Part shown: in pieces, positions 26,456 through 35,730 of the stretch
How the letters are laid out: each line of letters opens with the position of its first letter
Numbering within the stretch: the first letter of the stretch is position 1
Assembly (NCBI GenBank): GCA_016286345.1
Contig: JAEESL010000004.1
Location: forward strand, 1 to 57,856
DNA length: 57,856 bases
Reading direction: 5' to 3'
Origin: Dehalococcoidales bacterium
GTDB lineage: Bacteria; Chloroflexota; Dehalococcoidia; Dehalococcoidales; UBA1222
Position numbers and translations under genes: made by a program
Notes under the pieces: generated by a model
Database searches by the model: none
Seen by the model: the letters and a program-made list of their open reading frames with translations, nothing else
What the model was told of the DNA's origin: nothing

Positions 26456-27415
26456 ATGGCTGATATTGTTCGCGTTCATGAAGAAGACTTAAACGTAGAT
26501 AGGATCACTTACGGTGATCTTACATGGATTAGTATTATGCCTCCGACCACCAAGGAACTGGAGTACCTTTCAGCACATTTCGGATTCCATCCTCTCGATC
26601 TGGATGATACTCTCACCAGAACTCAGAGACCTAAAATCGATGAATACCGTGATTATCTGTTCATAGTCTTCAATTTCCCACGATATTTCAAATCAGATGC
26701 AATGATGGGGCATGCCCAGCTTTCAGTATTCATCAAGGATAATTATCTGATTACTATCCATAAGGGTGAACTCAAACCGCTTATCGGTCTTTTTGAATCG
26801 GTTGCAGAAGATAAAGAGCTTGCAGAAGATATAATGACCAAAGGCTCCGGTTATCTGCTGTATCGTGTTCTGGACAGACTTGTTGATTACTGTATGCCTA
26901 TTTTGAACAAGATCAGCGATAATATTGAGGATATTGAGGACGATATCTTCTCATCCAATAAGACCGAGACTTTGAGGGATATTACCAGAATCAGACGGGA
27001 TATCATTGCTTTCAGAAGAACTATCTGGCCTATGAGAACAGTTATTTCCAGCCTGGAACCGAGGATCAGGGAATACACAACTACAGATCTGACGGTTTTC
27101 TTCGGAGATATTTCGGACCATCTCGATAAGATATGGGATGGACTGAACGAACATAAGGAAGTTATTGAAAGTTTACACTCAACATATGACAGCCTTTCAT
27201 CCCAGCATGTTAATAACATCATGCGTATATTGACAATGTTTACAGCCATCGGTGCAGTATTGCAGATAGTTGTCGGTTTCTACGGCATGAATGTATGGCT
27301 TCCCGGTGGGAATGACATGGCAGGTTTCAGATATTCCTGGCTGATAATTGTCGGTGTAATGCTCGTACTCAGCCTTATCATTCTTTGGTACTTCAAACAC
27401 AAAGATTGGCTCTGA
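26456..27415 (+). CDS. corA: magnesium/cobalt transporter CorA
   Basis: C-terminal two TMs with YGMN motif (GFYGMNVW) and basic tail. Confidence 0.93.
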   Translation: MADIVRVHEEDLNVDRITYGDLTWISIMPPTTKELEYLSAHFGFHPLDLDDTLTRTQRPKIDEYRDYLFIVFNFPRYFKSDAMMGHAQLSVFIKDNYLITIHKGELKPLIGLFESVAEDKELAEDIMTKGSGYLLYRVLDRLVDYCMPILNKISDNIEDIEDDIFSSNKTETLRDITRIRRDIIAFRRTIWPMRTVISSLEPRIREYTTTDLTVFFGDISDHLDKIWDGLNEHKEVIESLHSTYDSLSSQHVNNIMRILTMFTAIGAVLQIVVGFYGMNVWLPGGNDMAGFRYSWLIIVGVMLVLSLIILWYFKHKDWL

Positions 27416-27417
27416 TA

Positions 27418-28173
27418 ATGCAGCTTCGATTCCTGGGTGCCCATAATTGTGAAACCAAAGACAAACTTTTACCGGGTTTGCTTCTTGACGGGCATATTGC
27501 ATTCGATTGCGGATCACTCAGCCGTTCCCTTACTGAAGAAGAATTGCTTGCAGTAAAAGATGTCTTTCTGACGCACCGTCATTTTGACCATATAAGGGAT
27601 GTTGTAACTCTTGCAATGACTGATCTTCAGTTCGGCGGTAAGTTTACTATATACGGAAACGAAGAGACTAAAGATGCTATTCAGTCTCATCTTTACAATC
27701 ATTGTCTTTATTCTGATTTTTTCAAAAAAGAAATCGCTTCTTATCACGTGATTGAAAACGGAACCCCGGTGATACTGGAAGACTATTCCGTGACTCCTTA
27801 TGCAGTTAATCATGGAGTCAAATCACATGGCTACCTGGTGGAAAAGGGTGGAAGATCTTTTTTCTATACAGGTGATATTTCATTGAAGAACAATGATACA
27901 TGGAGCCGGATCAAACCTGATGTTCTGATAATTGAAGTGACCTGTGATAATTCATTCACAGCGAAGTTTACCAGTGGTCCGCATCTAACACCGGAACTGC
28001 TGGGAGAAGAACTCAAGGTATTCAGGGAATTCCATGGATACATTCCCGAAGTTTATACAGTGCATATGTCTGCAAACAGGGAAGCGCAGATCAGAACTGA
28101 GATCGAAGATCTGGCCGCAGAACTGAATGCAGAAATCATTGTCGGGCATGAAGATCTAGTAATTGAAGTTTAA
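27418..28173 (+). CDS. MBL-fold metallohydrolase (RNase Z-like)
   Basis: FLTHRHFDHIRDV, FYTGD, VGHED; start MQLRFLGAHN. Confidence 0.85.
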   Translation: MQLRFLGAHNCETKDKLLPGLLLDGHIAFDCGSLSRSLTEEELLAVKDVFLTHRHFDHIRDVVTLAMTDLQFGGKFTIYGNEETKDAIQSHLYNHCLYSDFFKKEIASYHVIENGTPVILEDYSVTPYAVNHGVKSHGYLVEKGGRSFFYTGDISLKNNDTWSRIKPDVLIIEVTCDNSFTAKFTSGPHLTPELLGEELKVFREFHGYIPEVYTVHMSANREAQIRTEIEDLAAELNAEIIVGHEDLVIEV

Positions 28174-28179
28174 GCATTT

Positions 28180-28536
28180 ATGGATATCGAAAAGAAGAGA
28201 GAAAACGAAAAGAAGATTGTCGCTGATATGATCATGCTTTACTGCCACGGCAATCACGGGAAAGAACTGTGTGATGTCTGCAGGGAGCTGATTGCTTATA
28301 CCGCTGAAAGAAGTGACAAGTGTCCGTTTATGGAGAACAAAACGTTTTGTTCCAATTGCAGCGTTCATTGCTATAAACCTGAGATGCGGGAAAAGATCCG
28401 TGAGGTAATGCGATACTCAGGCCCGAGAATGATATTCCATCATCCCGTTGCTGCAATAAAACATATGGTATCGACAAGAACTGAAAAGCGCAGATTAAAA
28501 AGAGAAAATAAACATGCTTATGAGGCAAAAGAATAA
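28180..28536 (+). CDS. nitrous oxide-stimulated promoter (YgbA_NO) family protein
   Basis: MIxLYCxGxH...LCxxCxxLxxYAxxRxxxCPF...TFCxxCxxHCYxPxMRExIRxVMRYSGPRM pattern. Confidence 0.85.
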   Translation: MDIEKKRENEKKIVADMIMLYCHGNHGKELCDVCRELIAYTAERSDKCPFMENKTFCSNCSVHCYKPEMREKIREVMRYSGPRMIFHHPVAAIKHMVSTRTEKRRLKRENKHAYEAKE

Positions 28537-28546
28537 GGAGAATTAA

Positions 28547-28954
28547 ATGAAAAAGTTTCCATTTTTAGCTCTACTATTACTTGTGACAGGTATTGGTCTG
28601 ATCATCTGGTTTTTTGTTTCAGGCGGTGGCCCGTATTCAAAATATACTGAACATGTTACAGGCAAGGTTTATAACTGTGAACAAACGATTCAATCCATAG
28701 GCGAAGACTACTTTGAGTTCGAGGGAACAGTCAAATATACCGTTGATGGCAAGGATTATTCAGCTGACAATGTTATTTTCGGAAGTGATTATTACAACGA
28801 TGGCGAATCTGTTGAGTTGATTTATGAACCCGGTAATCCTTCCAAAGTAGTTACTGCAGATCAGGGAAAGAATCAGTTTCTTTGGGTGGTTATCGGCGGT
28901 GTAGCGATTCTCTTAAGTATCGTACTGTTCTTTAAATGGCTGCGCGGCAATTAA
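28547..28954 (+). CDS. DUF3592-like membrane protein
   Basis: Two TMs flanking a soluble domain with YTVDGKDYSADN...YNDGESVELIYEPGNPSKV. Confidence 0.75.
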   Translation: MKKFPFLALLLLVTGIGLIIWFFVSGGGPYSKYTEHVTGKVYNCEQTIQSIGEDYFEFEGTVKYTVDGKDYSADNVIFGSDYYNDGESVELIYEPGNPSKVVTADQGKNQFLWVVIGGVAILLSIVLFFKWLRGN

Positions 28955-28995
28955 TAATTCATTGATAAGTTTTGCATTTTAACCATGCTGTATGA

Positions 28996-29229
28996 ACCAA
29001 GGAAAATGAAACTATATTTTTTGAAACAGAGGATGGAAGTATTACATTACCTGTACAGGTAAATGCAGATACAGTTTGGTTGAATCGAAACCAACTGGCG
29101 GAGCTTTTTGGCAGAGATATTAAAACCATAGGCAAGCATATCGGAAATGCTTTGAGAGAAGAACTTGAGGAATCTGAGGTAGTCGCAAATCTTGCGACTA
29201 CCACTCGACATGGTCATGAATTGTATTGA
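28996..29229 (+). pseudogene. RhuM-family (virulence RhuM / Bro-N-like) N-terminal remnant
   Basis: Frame reads ETIFFETEDGSITLPVQVNADTVWLNRNQLAELFGRDIKTIGKHIGNALREELEESEVVANLATTTRHGHELY*, no in-frame start, premature stop. Confidence 0.75.
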
Positions 29230-29328
29230 TTGAAAAAATGACTATGGGTAGTACAATCAGAATCCAGTTGAGATAGATGGCAGAATTGAAATTGGAGTAA
29301 ATAATGATTATGGAGACCTCCATCTCGG

Positions 29329-30279
29329 TTATCGAACCTCGATTCGGATATCGCCCGAATCGGTGCTGATCTCGCATCTTCCTCCGGTGACACTTTTCGG
29401 CACCTCAACCTTGCCGGTGTCTGTCTTTGTAAGGAATACTTTCTCTGTGAGGAGGGTACCTGAGACATCGCCCGTGTCAGTCTGTACGAAGATGGATGCC
29501 GCGTCACTTTCAGAAAATTTTACATCGCCGGTACTCCTTGTGATGGAAATCGCGTCATCGACCACAACATGATCCAGCGTCAGGTCCCCGGTGGTACCTT
29601 CCGAGGTGAGATTTCGGCAGATTATATCCTGTAATTTCACTTCTCCCGTGTCCACATGGATGTACACGTCTCCTGCGCACTCCACAGATTCTGCGCTGAT
29701 CCTTCCGGTCGTCGTTTTAAGATCCATTCTTCCAGCTGTAACAGCCGATACAGTTATATCACCTGTCGTAATAGCAATTTTTATACCGTTTATTGCGGAC
29801 GCATAGCAGGCCACATCCGAAGTATCCCCGTTAATTGTGATGCTGTCAAATGTGAAACCCGTGGGAATATTGATATCTCCCGTATCGGTCTCTATGTGAA
29901 GATCGGAATAAACGCTTTCGGGCAGATAGACCGTGATCTCCGGTTCCTGGACGGAAAAGCCGAAGTGAAAAGAAGGTTTGCGACTCTCAACGCGTTTGAT
30001 CGTGAGCGTTCCGTCCGTCACGGCGACCTCATGCCTGCTGTTTTCTTCCTCGAGGCAGACGACTGTGCATTTCCCGTCTTTGGCGGGCTTGAAAAACACA
30101 TTTTCCGTGGATGCGGTGACAGATATGCAGAGGAAACTTTCACCGACCGTGTAGGTGTTGGTTTCGTATTTTCCGTTGTCCAGTTTTTTGAAATCGAAAT
30201 GCATGATTGCGGCTGCTGCAAAGCAGATGATTGCACCAACCATGATTATCGCAACAGCGGTGATGATCCACTTTTTCAT
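29329..30279 (-). CDS. DUF4097 family adhesin-like beta-repeat protein
   Basis: Single TM plus repeated xxTDTGDxxI / TGDITVSxV / TTTGRISAESV beta-helix motifs. Confidence 0.88.
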   Translation of the reverse strand: MKKWIITAVAIIMVGAIICFAAAAIMHFDFKKLDNGKYETNTYTVGESFLCISVTASTENVFFKPAKDGKCTVVCLEEENSRHEVAVTDGTLTIKRVESRKPSFHFGFSVQEPEITVYLPESVYSDLHIETDTGDINIPTGFTFDSITINGDTSDVACYASAINGIKIAITTGDITVSAVTAGRMDLKTTTGRISAESVECAGDVYIHVDTGEVKLQDIICRNLTSEGTTGDLTLDHVVVDDAISITRSTGDVKFSESDAASIFVQTDTGDVSGTLLTEKVFLTKTDTGKVEVPKSVTGGRCEISTDSGDIRIEVR

Positions 30280-30881
30280 CGTTCAGTGTTCTCCCTTCCT
30301 ATAAACATCGTCTTGACGCCTAAAAGTATTTTTTTAGTAAGCCGCAGCAGACCCCTCGACAATTCCAGGCAGCCGAAAAACAGAAGGATCGCAAGCCCGG
30401 CACAGACTAACGCAATGCCCAACATAAAAGCCCCTCCGGCCGGATTGCCTCTTATCAGGTCGAAGACGGCCATGAACAGACCGCCGACAGCGCTGACCGC
30501 AAGCGAAAGATCTACTGCCCAAAGGCTGCTCAGCACCGCCCATAATACGATGTAAAGCGAGAGGCAAACCGCGAAAGCGGCAATCAGCAGAGAAAGCCAT
30601 ACCGGCGAACCTAGCACTAACAAAAGAATCTCCCAGGCTTTCAGACCGCGCCTTTGCTGTATTTTTTCCTTTACGAGCCTTGAGAGCGGCGTCTCTGCCA
30701 TGATTTGCTCAACGATCTCATCCACGGAAGCGATCCCAGCGACAGCCTCCTCTTCCGTCAGACCATCCTCTATCCGATCGTCGATCATCTCGCTGTAAAA
30801 CAGGAGACGCTCATCCATATCACTTTGCGGTAATCCCGATAGCCGCCTCTTGAGTTCTTCCAAAAACTGAGTTTTATCCAT
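30276..30881 (-). CDS. DUF1700 domain membrane protein
   Basis: MDKTQFLEELKRRLSGLPQSDMDERLLFYSEMIDDRIEDGLTEEEAV. Confidence 0.92.
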   Translation of the reverse strand: MDKTQFLEELKRRLSGLPQSDMDERLLFYSEMIDDRIEDGLTEEEAVAGIASVDEIVEQIMAETPLSRLVKEKIQQRRGLKAWEILLLVLGSPVWLSLLIAAFAVCLSLYIVLWAVLSSLWAVDLSLAVSAVGGLFMAVFDLIRGNPAGGAFMLGIALVCAGLAILLFFGCLELSRGLLRLTKKILLGVKTMFIGRENTER

Positions 30882-31194
30882 TCAAGTTGTCCTCCTTGGT
30901 AATGAACCTATATATGGATATGATCTCTTTCCAGTCGTCCCTGAATTCATCCAGGCGGTTCAGCCCCAGTTTTGTGATGTGATAGTATTTGCGAAGCCGA
31001 CCATCGTGTTCCGCCGTCCGAACTGTGAGCATCTCCGCGGATTCCAGTCGCTTCAGGATGGTGTACAGGGTGGATTCTGACAGTTCCAGATAGGGCTTCA
31101 TGTCTTTAATGATTTTATACCCATAGGAATCTTCGTCTTTGATCGCGGCAAGCACACAAACATCCAACAGACCGCGTTTCAGTTGAATATCCAT
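30874..31194 (-). CDS. PadR family transcriptional regulator
   Basis: LKRGLLDVCVLAAIKDEDSYGYKIIKDM...LSESTLYTILKRLE. Confidence 0.95.
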   Translation of the reverse strand: MDIQLKRGLLDVCVLAAIKDEDSYGYKIIKDMKPYLELSESTLYTILKRLESAEMLTVRTAEHDGRLRKYYHITKLGLNRLDEFRDDWKEIISIYRFITKEDNLNG

Positions 31195-31218
31195 ATAATA
31201 CCTCCCTTAACGCTATAC

Positions 31219-31247
31219 ATCGTAACACGAAGTATTATCGTTATCAA
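31219..31247 (-). promoter_or_regulatory. sigma-70-type promoter for PadR-DUF1700-DUF4097 operon
   Basis: Minus strand TTGATA - 17 nt - TACGAT, then GGGAGG SD before the ATG. Confidence 0.7.
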
Positions 31248-31497
31248 GGCTCACTTTGAAAATAATGACAACTCCAAAAAGGAAAAACGGCTCTCCGCTG
31301 TTTGCCATATATTCCTGTATGAGAGGTTTTTAGCGTTATTGAAAAAATGCTTGGATAACTATATAATTCATGCGTTTTTTAAATTTTCTTTGATTATTTA
31401 GAAAAAATTGTTTTATTTTTAAATTTTTTTGTAGTTTCTTGTAGATTTTTATTAAATTTAATGTTATAGTTATCGCACTTTATAAAGTACGGTAGCT

Positions 31498-32511
31498 ATG
31501 GAAGGAAAGACAATGCTTGTTTCCTGGATGACAACAAACAAATGTAATCTTAAATGCAAACACTGTTATCAGAATGCCAAGGAAAAGTATGATGACGAGC
31601 TTACGACAAATGAAGCTAAAGAAATGATCGACGGCATCGCAAGAGCCGGATTTAAGATCATGATCTTCAGCGGAGGTGAACCGCTTCTCAGACCTGATAT
31701 TTTTGAACTTGTGTCGTATGCTGCATCCAAAGGACTCAGACCTGTTTTCGGCAGCAACGGAATGCTTATCACCAAGGACATTGCTATCAAGCTTAAACAA
31801 GCCGGAGCTTTGGCTATGGGTATAAGTATCGATAGTGCTGACCGTGAAAAGCATGATGAGTTCAGAGGTGTGCCGGGTGCTTTTGAAAAAACGCTTCAGG
31901 GCATACAGAACTGCAAAGAAGTCGGACTGCCTTTCCAGATTCACACAACAGTGCTTGAATGGAACAAAAAAGAGATTCCTGAGATTATTGATTTGGCTGT
32001 TGACCTGGGAGCAATGGCATCATACATTTTCTTCCTGATCCCGGTAGGAAGAGGACTTTATCTTGAAGATGATGCAGTCGGTGTCATGGAAAATGAAGAA
32101 CTTCTCCGAACTATTATGACTAAACAACAGTCGATACCCATTCCAATCAAGCCTACGTGTGCACCTCAGTTCACACGTATAGCAAAACAGCTCGGTATCA
32201 AACTTGATCCCAGATTCAGCAGAGGATGTCTTGCTGGTCTTACATATGCAATTATCAGTCCCAATGGTGTAGTCCGACCCTGCGCCTACATGACTGAACA
32301 GGCTGGAAATGTAAGAGAGCAGACCTTTGATGAGATCTGGAAGACAAGCCCCGTCTTTAATAAACTCAGAACGAAAGCATATTCCGGAACATGCGGAAAA
32401 TGTGACTACAACGATATCTGCGGAGGATGTCGTGCTCGTGCTGCCTATTATCATGACGGTGATATCCTTGCTGAAGACAGCTATTGCGCTTACGGAAGAA
32501 ATCTAATCTAG
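31498..32511 (+). CDS. radical SAM/SPASM protein, NirJ/AhbC/AhbD (heme biosynthesis)-like
   Basis: CNLKCKHCYQ, SGGEPLLRPD, C-terminal CAYMTE...CGKCDYNDICGGCRARAYY-type SPASM Cys; the ggaagg SD suggests start at 31513. Confidence 0.85.
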   Translation: MEGKTMLVSWMTTNKCNLKCKHCYQNAKEKYDDELTTNEAKEMIDGIARAGFKIMIFSGGEPLLRPDIFELVSYAASKGLRPVFGSNGMLITKDIAIKLKQAGALAMGISIDSADREKHDEFRGVPGAFEKTLQGIQNCKEVGLPFQIHTTVLEWNKKEIPEIIDLAVDLGAMASYIFFLIPVGRGLYLEDDAVGVMENEELLRTIMTKQQSIPIPIKPTCAPQFTRIAKQLGIKLDPRFSRGCLAGLTYAIISPNGVVRPCAYMTEQAGNVREQTFDEIWKTSPVFNKLRTKAYSGTCGKCDYNDICGGCRARAAYYHDGDILAEDSYCAYGRNLI

Positions 32512-32526
32512 CAAGGAATTAAATAG

Positions 32527-33507
32527 ATGAAAACAAAATTGTTATCTTTTGCCATGATGGCATTGGTACTCGTTTCCTGTTTCATGTCCGCCTGTACAAA
32601 CAAGAATACAACAACAACTGATACTCCTGATCCCACTCCTGTTTCCCGGGAATATACATTTACTGATGATCTCGGAAGAAGTGTTACTGTAAACAATCCT
32701 CAGCGGGTTGTTACGGTAATGGGTAGCTTTGCTGAAATCTATGCTTTGGCAGGTGGCGCAGAAACAATCGTTGGTTCAACCGATGATACGATTGATACCA
32801 GAGATCTTGGTATCCCCAGTGATGTTGCCAAAATCGGCAGCTATTTGAAACCTAATGTTGAAGCAATTATCGCCCTTAATCCTGATCTGGTCATCCTGAC
32901 CTCTTCCACAGCAGATACTGTTGCTGCCGATCAGAAGACATACAGTGATCTTTTCAGTGATGCCGGCATTAATACTGCATACTTTACAGTTACTCATTTC
33001 CCTGACTACTTACACATGTTAAAGATTTGTACAGATATTACCGGCAAAACCGATGCGTACAAGAAATATGGTCTTGATGTTCAGGAAAGAGTCAATAAAA
33101 TCATTGCGGATAACAAAGTTTCCGGTTCACCCACCTATATGCTGTTGATTACTTACTCTGCAGGTATCCGACCTCAGCAGACATCTTCAATGACAGGTAA
33201 CATGCTTACTGAACTTGGTGCACATAACATTATCGATGATCATCCCAGCTATTTGAGACAGCTCAGTATGGAAATGGTTCTTGAAGAAGATCCTGACTAC
33301 CTGTTTGTTATTGCAATGGGTAATGACAGTGAAGCAATGGAGAAAGCTCTGAAGGATAATATTACAAGCCAGCCCGCTTTCAACAGCTTGACTTGTGTTA
33401 AGGAAGGCCGATATCATGTTCTTCCATATGACACATTTATGTTCAAACCTAACGATAAATGGGATGAAGCATATCAGTATCTAGCGGACATTTTGAATGG
33501 AAAATAA
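32527..33507 (+). CDS. ABC transporter substrate-binding lipoprotein (iron/heme/cobalamin type)
   Basis: Lipobox MSACTN; RVVTVMGSFAEIYALAGGAETIVG; helical-backbone SBP pattern. Confidence 0.9.
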   Translation: MKTKLLSFAMMALVLVSCFMSACTNKNTTTTDTPDPTPVSREYTFTDDLGRSVTVNNPQRVVTVMGSFAEIYALAGGAETIVGSTDDTIDTRDLGIPSDVAKIGSYLKPNVEAIIALNPDLVILTSSTADTVAADQKTYSDLFSDAGINTAYFTVTHFPDYLHMLKICTDITGKTDAYKKYGLDVQERVNKIIADNKVSGSPTYMLLITYSAGIRPQQTSSMTGNMLTELGAHNIIDDHPSYLRQLSMEMVLEEDPDYLFVIAMGNDSEAMEKALKDNITSQPAFNSLTCVKEGRYHVLPYDTFMFKPNDKWDEAYQYLADILNGK

Positions 33508-34507
33508 TCCAAGACATTTTCGGGCATCACATGTTCTTATTATTGCAATTGTTCTTTGTTTCGTTGCTGTGGTGCTCGGAGTTTGCCTTGGTGCTATAAA
33601 GGTTTCACCTCTGGATTTTTTGCAGGACTGGATGAGTGGCAATAAGACATCCACGGCCTACAGAATTGTGATGTATACAAGAATCCCCAGAGTGTTCGGT
33701 GCGCTCCTTGCCGGATGTTCACTGGCTGTTGCCGGTGCAATTCTGCAGGCAGTGCTTCAGAACCCGTTAGCAAGTCCTAATGTAATTGGTATAAATTCCG
33801 GAGCAGGCCTGTTCGTACTGGTCTGCTCCTCATTTTTCCCTGCCCAGTTCGGTTGGATTTCATTTGCTGCATTTCTCGGGGCACTGTTTACGGCAATGTT
33901 TGTCTATGTCCTTTCAGCAGGAATCAATTCATCCAAGGCAACATTGATCCTTACCGGTATTGCTGTGACAAGCGTATTAGGCGCAGGAATGAACCTGATC
34001 CTTATTATTGATCCTGATGCATATGTCGGTGCCAGCAATTTCCTTGTCGGCGGATTCCAGACAATTACGATGAAGCAGCTGGGTTTTCCTGTCTTTTATA
34101 TCATTGCCGGGCTTATTCTTGCGATGTTCCTGAGACAGGATCTGAATGTTATCGGACTCGGTGATTCAAAGGCTCAGTCTCTTGGTATGAATGTACCTCT
34201 TGTCAGATTTGTCATGATAATGACTGCGGCACTGTTGGCCGGAGCTGCTGTAAGTTTTGCGGGTCTGATCGGATTTATCGGCCTTATCGTTCCTCATGCA
34301 ATCAGATTTTTAATAGGGAATGACAATAAATGGGTCATTCCTATCTGTGCTTTCGGAGGCGCAGCCTTCACTGTGCTGTGTGATCTTTTTGCAAGGACAG
34401 CATTTGCTCCTTATGAAATACCTGCAGGCATTATTCTTGCCTTGCTTGGCGGTCCGTTCTTCATCTTCCTGGTATTGAAGAACAGAAAAAAGGTGAGAAA
34501 TGATTAA
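33497..34507 (+). CDS. FecCD/BtuC family ABC permease
   Basis: RIPRVFGALLAGCSLAVAGAILQAVLQNPLASPNVIGINSGAG; GLIVPHAIRFL. Confidence 0.95.
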   Translation: MENNPRHFRASHVLIIAIVLCFVAVVLGVCLGAIKVSPLDFLQDWMSGNKTSTAYRIVMYTRIPRVFGALLAGCSLAVAGAILQAVLQNPLASPNVIGINSGAGLFVLVCSSFFPAQFGWISFAAFLGALFTAMFVYVLSAGINSSKATLILTGIAVTSVLGAGMNLILIIDPDAYVGASNFLVGGFQTITMKQLGFPVFYIIAGLILAMFLRQDLNVIGLGDSKAQSLGMNVPLVRFVMIMTAALLAGAAVSFAGLIGFIGLIVPHAIRFLIGNDNKWVIPICAFGGAAFTVLCDLFARTAFAPYEIPAGIILALLGGPFFIFLVLKNRKKVRND

Positions 34508-35267
34508 CGTAGATAATGTTTCTTTTTCTTATAACGAAAAGGTTCAGATTATCCGCGATGTTACCACTGAGATAGAGGATAAAAAGATCACCACTATCCT
34601 CGGACACAATGGCTGTGGAAAAACCACACTGCTGAAACTGATTGCTCATCTTATTCGTCCGCAGGCAGGCTCTATTTCGCTTGACGGCAAGGATGTCTCT
34701 GAGTTTTCAAATAAGAACCTTGCCAAACGTATTGCATTGCTTGCACAGAAGGATTATTCATCTGATATTACTGTTGAACAGCTGGTAAGTTTCGGAAGAT
34801 ATCCTTATCAGCGTTATGGTATGGGTCTGTCCCAGAAAGATAAGGACAGGGTGGATTATGCTCTCAGAGAAATACATATTGAGCAGTTCAGAAACAACAG
34901 CATTCTTCATCTGTCAGGCGGCCAGAAACAAAAGGTCTATATTGCACTGGCTCTTGCTCAGGATACCGATATTATTATTCTCGATGAACCGACTACATAT
35001 CTTGATATCAATGTCAGGTTTGAGATCATGGATCTTGTGAAACGCCTGAATCAGTCAGGCAAGACTATCGTGATGGTGTTGCATGATCTTGATTTAGCTT
35101 TGGAATACTCAGATAACATTATTCTTATGGATCAGGGAAGGATCGTGATACAGGGGCCTAAACAAGAAGTAATTGAATCAAAAATGATTGAAAAGATTTT
35201 CAATGTGGAACTTTATCCGATCAATTACAAGGGCAAGACTGTTTATCACTTTATGAGAAACGACTAG
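34500..35267 (+). CDS. ABC transporter ATP-binding protein (FepC/BtuD type)
   Basis: GHNGCGKTTLL, LSGGQKQKVYIALALAQ, IILDEPTTYLD. Confidence 0.95.
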   Translation: MINVDNVSFSYNEKVQIIRDVTTEIEDKKITTILGHNGCGKTTLLKLIAHLIRPQAGSISLDGKDVSEFSNKNLAKRIALLAQKDYSSDITVEQLVSFGRYPYQRYGMGLSQKDKDRVDYALREIHIEQFRNNSILHLSGGQKQKVYIALALAQDTDIIILDEPTTYLDINVRFEIMDLVKRLNQSGKTIVMVLHDLDLALEYSDNIILMDQGRIVIQGPKQEVIESKMIEKIFNVELYPINYKGKTVYHFMRND

Positions 35268-35614
35268 TCGTTATCTTCCTTTTCAGATTTGTTTTTCTCT
35301 TCCAGTTCATTGAATTTAGCCAGCAATTCATCTTTGTTTTCAACCAGATACTTAAATGTGGTCATCATTATATACACTCTCGCTTCATAGCTCTTGAAAA
35401 TGAAATAAGACGGTATGAGTGATATTCCGATTGAAAGCATTATGTAATGAATTATTGTCGGAAAATCAAACCTGAATGCCAGAAAGGCACTCCCGAAGAC
35501 AATTACTGACTCAATGATAAGATGAGTTGTGACAATGATGAAGTTTTCTCTGTTGACGTAATTGTTCGGATCTTCAATGTCTTTTTTCGTGAAAGCGAAA
35601 TCTATTTTCTTCAT
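35264..35614 (-). CDS. hypothetical two-TM membrane protein
   Basis: 116 aa with two hydrophobic segments and charged C-terminus. Confidence 0.6.
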   Translation of the reverse strand: MKKIDFAFTKKDIEDPNNYVNRENFIIVTTHLIIESVIVFGSAFLAFRFDFPTIIHYIMLSIGISLIPSYFIFKSYEARVYIMMTTFKYLVENKDELLAKFNELEEKNKSEKEDND

Positions 35615-35678
35615 GGCTTTTCCCAGGCTTATTATCCGTTTTTTGAGGTATTAATTACAATAGCTTTGTAATTAAAAA

Positions 35679-35709
35679 AGCCGTTCCGACAAATATATCA
35701 GAACGGCTT
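35679..35709 (-). terminator. intrinsic terminator of OFA transporter gene
   Basis: aagccgttc...gaacggctt with A-run (T-run on minus strand). Confidence 0.8.
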
Positions 35710-35730
35710 GAATAAGTCAGTGATAAGGTT

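Noticed and set aside
29656-30555. 299-aa + strand ORF
   Set aside because: Antisense to well-supported DUF4097/DUF1700 genes in a higher-GC stretch; no family features.
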